Of a DNA stretch of 64,000 nt, positions 61,998 through 64,000 are shown piece by piece. Below the pieces are notes generated by a model. That model was not told the origin of the DNA. It made no database searches and saw nothing but the letters and a program-made list of their open reading frames with translations. Position numbers and translations under genes: made by a program. The stretch is from contig NZ_CP102278.1 of the NCBI RefSeq assembly GCF_025149915.1, positions 2,208,501 through 2,272,500 on the forward strand, read 5' to 3'. The DNA is from Coprococcus eutactus (GTDB taxonomy: Bacteria > Bacillota > Clostridia > Lachnospirales > Lachnospiraceae). Numbering within the stretch: position 1 is the stretch's first letter; the number at the start of each line of letters is the position of its first letter.

Positions 61998-62071
61998 CGA
62001 CCTGGATGGGGTTCGAACCCACGACCTCCGCCGTGACAGGGCGGCGCTCTAACCAGCTGAGCTACCAGGCC
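61998..62071 (-). tRNA. tRNA-Asp (anticodon GTC), copy 2
   Basis: 74 nt. Acceptor GGCCTGG/CCAGGTC, anticodon loop CTGTCAC, T-loop GTTCGAACC. Identical to the copy at 62289-62362. Confidence 0.96.
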
Positions 62072-62086
62072 ATATAAAATTGTAAG

Positions 62087-62160
62087 TGGACGTTCGGGGA
62101 CTCGAACCCAGGACCGATCGGTTATGAGCCGATTGCTCTAACCAACTGAGCTAAACGTCC
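62087..62160 (-). tRNA. tRNA with CAT anticodon, probably tRNA-Ile2 (lysidine type)
   Basis: 74 nt. Acceptor GGACGTT/AACGTCC, anticodon loop CTCATAA. The GGCTCATAACC arm and GGAC acceptor resemble tRNA-Ile(CAT) whose C34 is changed to lysidine; elongator Met is the alternative. Confidence 0.85.
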
Positions 62161-62186
62161 TCATATAATAATATTTATTATATTAG

Positions 62187-62259
62187 TGGGACCTATAGGG
62201 CTCGAACCTATGACCCTCTGCTTGTAAGGCAGATGCTCTCCCAGCTGAGCTAAGATCCC
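62187..62259 (-). tRNA. tRNA-Val (anticodon TAC), copy 1
   Basis: 73 nt, identical to 61896-61968. With the adjacent tRNA-Asp it forms the duplicated unit (period 291 nt). Confidence 0.96.
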
Positions 62260-62288
62260 ATTGTAATGTGTATTCCGTAGAATACAAG

Positions 62289-62362
62289 CGACCTGGATGG
62301 GGTTCGAACCCACGACCTCCGCCGTGACAGGGCGGCGCTCTAACCAGCTGAGCTACCAGGCC
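62289..62362 (-). tRNA. tRNA-Asp (anticodon GTC), copy 1
   Basis: 74 nt, identical to 61998-62071. First tRNA after 23S rRNA. Confidence 0.96.
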
Positions 62363-62504
62363 ATTAAAGGTATTGTACCTTCAGAATTTCACACAGAAAG
62401 TTGTTAAGACTTCTATCTTCTGTCTATCTTTTTGTCCATTTCCAAGTAAACTTTTTTCTTCCGCTTTTTTGCGTATCTCCAAAGCTTATCTCTTAGAAAC
62501 CTCT

Positions 62505-64000
<1,496 letters not shown>

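Noticed and set aside
62363..62504. 5S rRNA gene
   Set aside because: No 5S-like helices or conserved blocks could be recognised.

Overview
The window reads as a chromosome segment from a low-to-mid GC Gram-positive gut anaerobe, most likely a Lachnospiraceae (Coprococcus-like; genus is inference). Supporting signs are strong GGAGG ribosome binding sites, a lipoprotein-rich ABC sugar transporter, LL-diaminopimelate aminotransferase (dapL) with dapF, a GlnA plus ANTAR-regulator pair, ATP-dependent PEP carboxykinase, a TPP-riboswitch thiSGHE operon and a GAAC-N4-GTTC SOS box. No phage genes, integrase, transposase gene or CRISPR array was seen; the region is mostly core chromosome with small accessory islands.

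Layout: 1-5.3 kb is a minus-strand sugar ABC transporter operon (lipoprotein binding protein, terminator-like hairpin, two permeases, YesL-like protein, PrsA-like lipoprotein cut by the window edge). 5.3-14.4 kb holds a membrane-anchored alpha/beta hydrolase, a one-TM exported protein, an ABC-F ATPase, a small Cys-rich protein, a CNNM/CorC protein, a DUF1836 protein, a TrpR-like YerC regulator and a GH13 alpha-amylase homologue whose catalytic residues are all substituted. 14.6-18.9 kb is glnA, ANTAR regulator, dapF and dapL. 18.9-24.2 kb is an ABC exporter, the rpsF-ssb-rpsR operon and an SOS-type pair (radical SAM protein plus DUF4130 protein). 24.4-31.3 kb holds pckA, a three-gene MotA-like/MotB-like/Kv-channel operon and putP.

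31.6-36.5 kb has a PaaK-type CoA ligase diverging from the riboswitch-controlled thiSGHE operon. 36.6-40.2 kb holds a PadR regulator, a HAAS-like membrane protein, a small secreted protein, a CAP-domain secreted protein and a small membrane protein. 40.5-42.7 kb is rpmG-secE-nusG-rplK-rplA. 42.8-47 kb holds housekeeping and unknown genes up to murI, followed by a 223-bp non-coding near-palindrome (MITE-like). 47.3-54.4 kb is a six-gene amine/imino-acid oxidation cluster (2Fe-2S subunit, FAD/4Fe-4S alpha subunit, BFD-like subunit, FAD beta subunit, iron-type alcohol dehydrogenase, ornithine-cyclodeaminase-like enzyme). It is read from a promoter with a 19-bp spacer and faces a divergent MerR regulator. 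54.5-61.5 kb holds a secreted protein, a large TerD-like protein, an NCS2 nucleobase permease and an amidohydrolase behind a leader with two terminator-like hairpins. 61.8-64 kb is the end of an rRNA operon on the minus strand: partial 23S rRNA followed directly by six tRNAs, including a tandem Val-Asp duplication, with no 5S gene seen between them.

Main items for follow-up are the MotAB-like/Kv operon, the MerR-controlled oxidase cluster with a paralogue stub inside it, the predicted inactive amylase, the double-hairpin leader before the nucleobase operon, the apparently leaderless SOS-controlled pair, the 223-bp palindrome and the tRNA duplication. Start codons were chosen from ribosome binding sites and family N-termini, so several differ from the longest open frame.
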